DNA from: DATIRA01 sp964553405
GTDB taxonomy: Bacteria > Pseudomonadota > Gammaproteobacteria > Steroidobacterales > Steroidobacteraceae
Direction of reading: 5' to 3'
Length of the DNA: 21,474 bases
Assembly (NCBI GenBank): GCA_964553405.1
Contig: CAZKLS010000039.1
Coordinates: 1-21,474, forward strand
Under the pieces are notes generated by a model, which saw nothing but the letters and a program-made list of their open reading frames with translations, had not been told where the DNA came from and ran no database searches. Position 1 is the first letter of the stretch. The number at the start of each line of letters is the position of its first letter. This document shows, piece after piece, positions 21,005 through 21,474 of the stretch. The position numbers and the translations under genes were made by a program.

Positions 21005-21474
21005 ATGGAGAGTCACCACCGCATCGCCGTCGTCACCGGTGCGTTCGGCGTGCTCGGCGCGGCCGTGGCACGTGCGTTCGCGGCGCACGGCTACCGGGTC
21101 GCGCTGCTGGACATGGCGGTCGACCCGCCTGCGGCGTTGCAGGAGGAACTGGGCGAGGCGCACCTGCTGATCGGCGGCGTGGATCTCGGCCAGATGGAAG
21201 CGGCGCGCAAGGCGATCGCCGCGGTCGCGATGCGTTTCGGCGGCATCGACGTGCTGGTGAACGTCGCCGGCGGGTTCCGCTGGGAGCTGCTGCAGGACGG
21301 CGAAGTGGAGACCTGGGACGAGCTCTACGCGATCAACCTGCGAACCGCGGTCGCGAGCTGCAAGGCCGCGCTGCCGGCGCTGCTCGAACGCGGTCGCGGC
21401 CGGATCGTCAACGTCGGCGCGGGTGCCGCGGCACGTGCCGCGGCCGGCATGGGTGCCTACGCGGCGTCGAAGTC
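21005..21474 (+). CDS. Short-chain dehydrogenase/reductase, 5' part (cut by window edge)
   Basis: This is an NAD(P)-dependent oxidoreductase of the SDR family; the substrate is unknown. The visible 156 residues contain the cofactor motif TGAFGVLG (residues 11-18), an acidic residue after the second strand (LLDMAVD) that favours NAD over NADP, the DVLVNVAGG motif, and the YAASKS active-site motif just before the edge. In the usual serine position (INxSS) the sequence reads NVGAGAA, so the catalytic Ser seems replaced. This is seen in some SDRs and makes the substrate harder to guess. The ATG at 21005 follows GAAGG and lies eight bases after sdaA, so it is probably the third gene of the putA-sdaA operon. 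Confidence 0.88.
   Translation, partial: MESHHRIAVVTGAFGVLGAAVARAFAAHGYRVALLDMAVDPPAALQEELGEAHLLIGGVDLGQMEAARKAIAAVAMRFGGIDVLVNVAGGFRWELLQDGEVETWDELYAINLRTAVASCKAALPALLERGRGRIVNVGAGAAARAAAGMGAYAASK

Overview
The window is a very GC-rich bacterial chromosome segment, most likely from a gammaproteobacterium. The evidence is the Escherichia-like order rne / rluC / maf-type pyrophosphatase / yceD / rpmF / plsX, an E. coli-type LexA with E. coli-type SOS boxes, and E. coli-like residue numbering in RNase E. The lexA-imuA-imuB-dnaE2 cassette and the GC bias fit a lineage outside the enterics (for example Xanthomonadales/Chromatiales-like groups), but I cannot fix the family. No rRNA, tRNA, CRISPR array, integrase or transposase is visible. 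The region reads as core chromosome.

Layout. (1) 1-5832, RNA processing and envelope lipid start: rne (minus strand, cut by the left edge) diverges from rluC, across a 374-bp gap rich in hairpins. rluC converges with and overlaps a Maf-family gene. From a consensus sigma70 promoter, yceD-rpmF-plsX follows, but plsX is not followed by fabH as it often is elsewhere. (2) 5839-7894, envelope: a DUF1232 gene, then an L,D-transpeptidase facing an alanine-zipper (Lpp/OprI-like) lipoprotein that ends in lysine. These two look like an enzyme and its substrate. (3) 8060-14276, SOS mutagenesis: lexA with two tandem SOS boxes, then imuA, imuB and dnaE2, with no second promoter visible. One autoregulated operon would therefore make both the repressor and the translesion mutasome. 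dnaE2 carries a frame-preserving 102-103 bp palindromic heptamer-repeat insertion. (4) 14286-16346: a small acidic protein, a CnoX/YbbN-type thioredoxin-TPR protein, and a DUF481 outer-membrane beta barrel. (5) 16447-21474, amino acid catabolism: a bifunctional PutA without the DNA-binding N-terminus overlaps sdaA (ATGA), followed by an SDR cut by the right edge.

Most of the window is ordinary. The best items for a second look are the palindromic element inside dnaE2, the Ldt/Lpp-like pair with its unusual Cys-Cys, the single-promoter lexA mutasome operon, the hairpin that covers the rne ribosome-binding site, and the near-leaderless yceD promoter.
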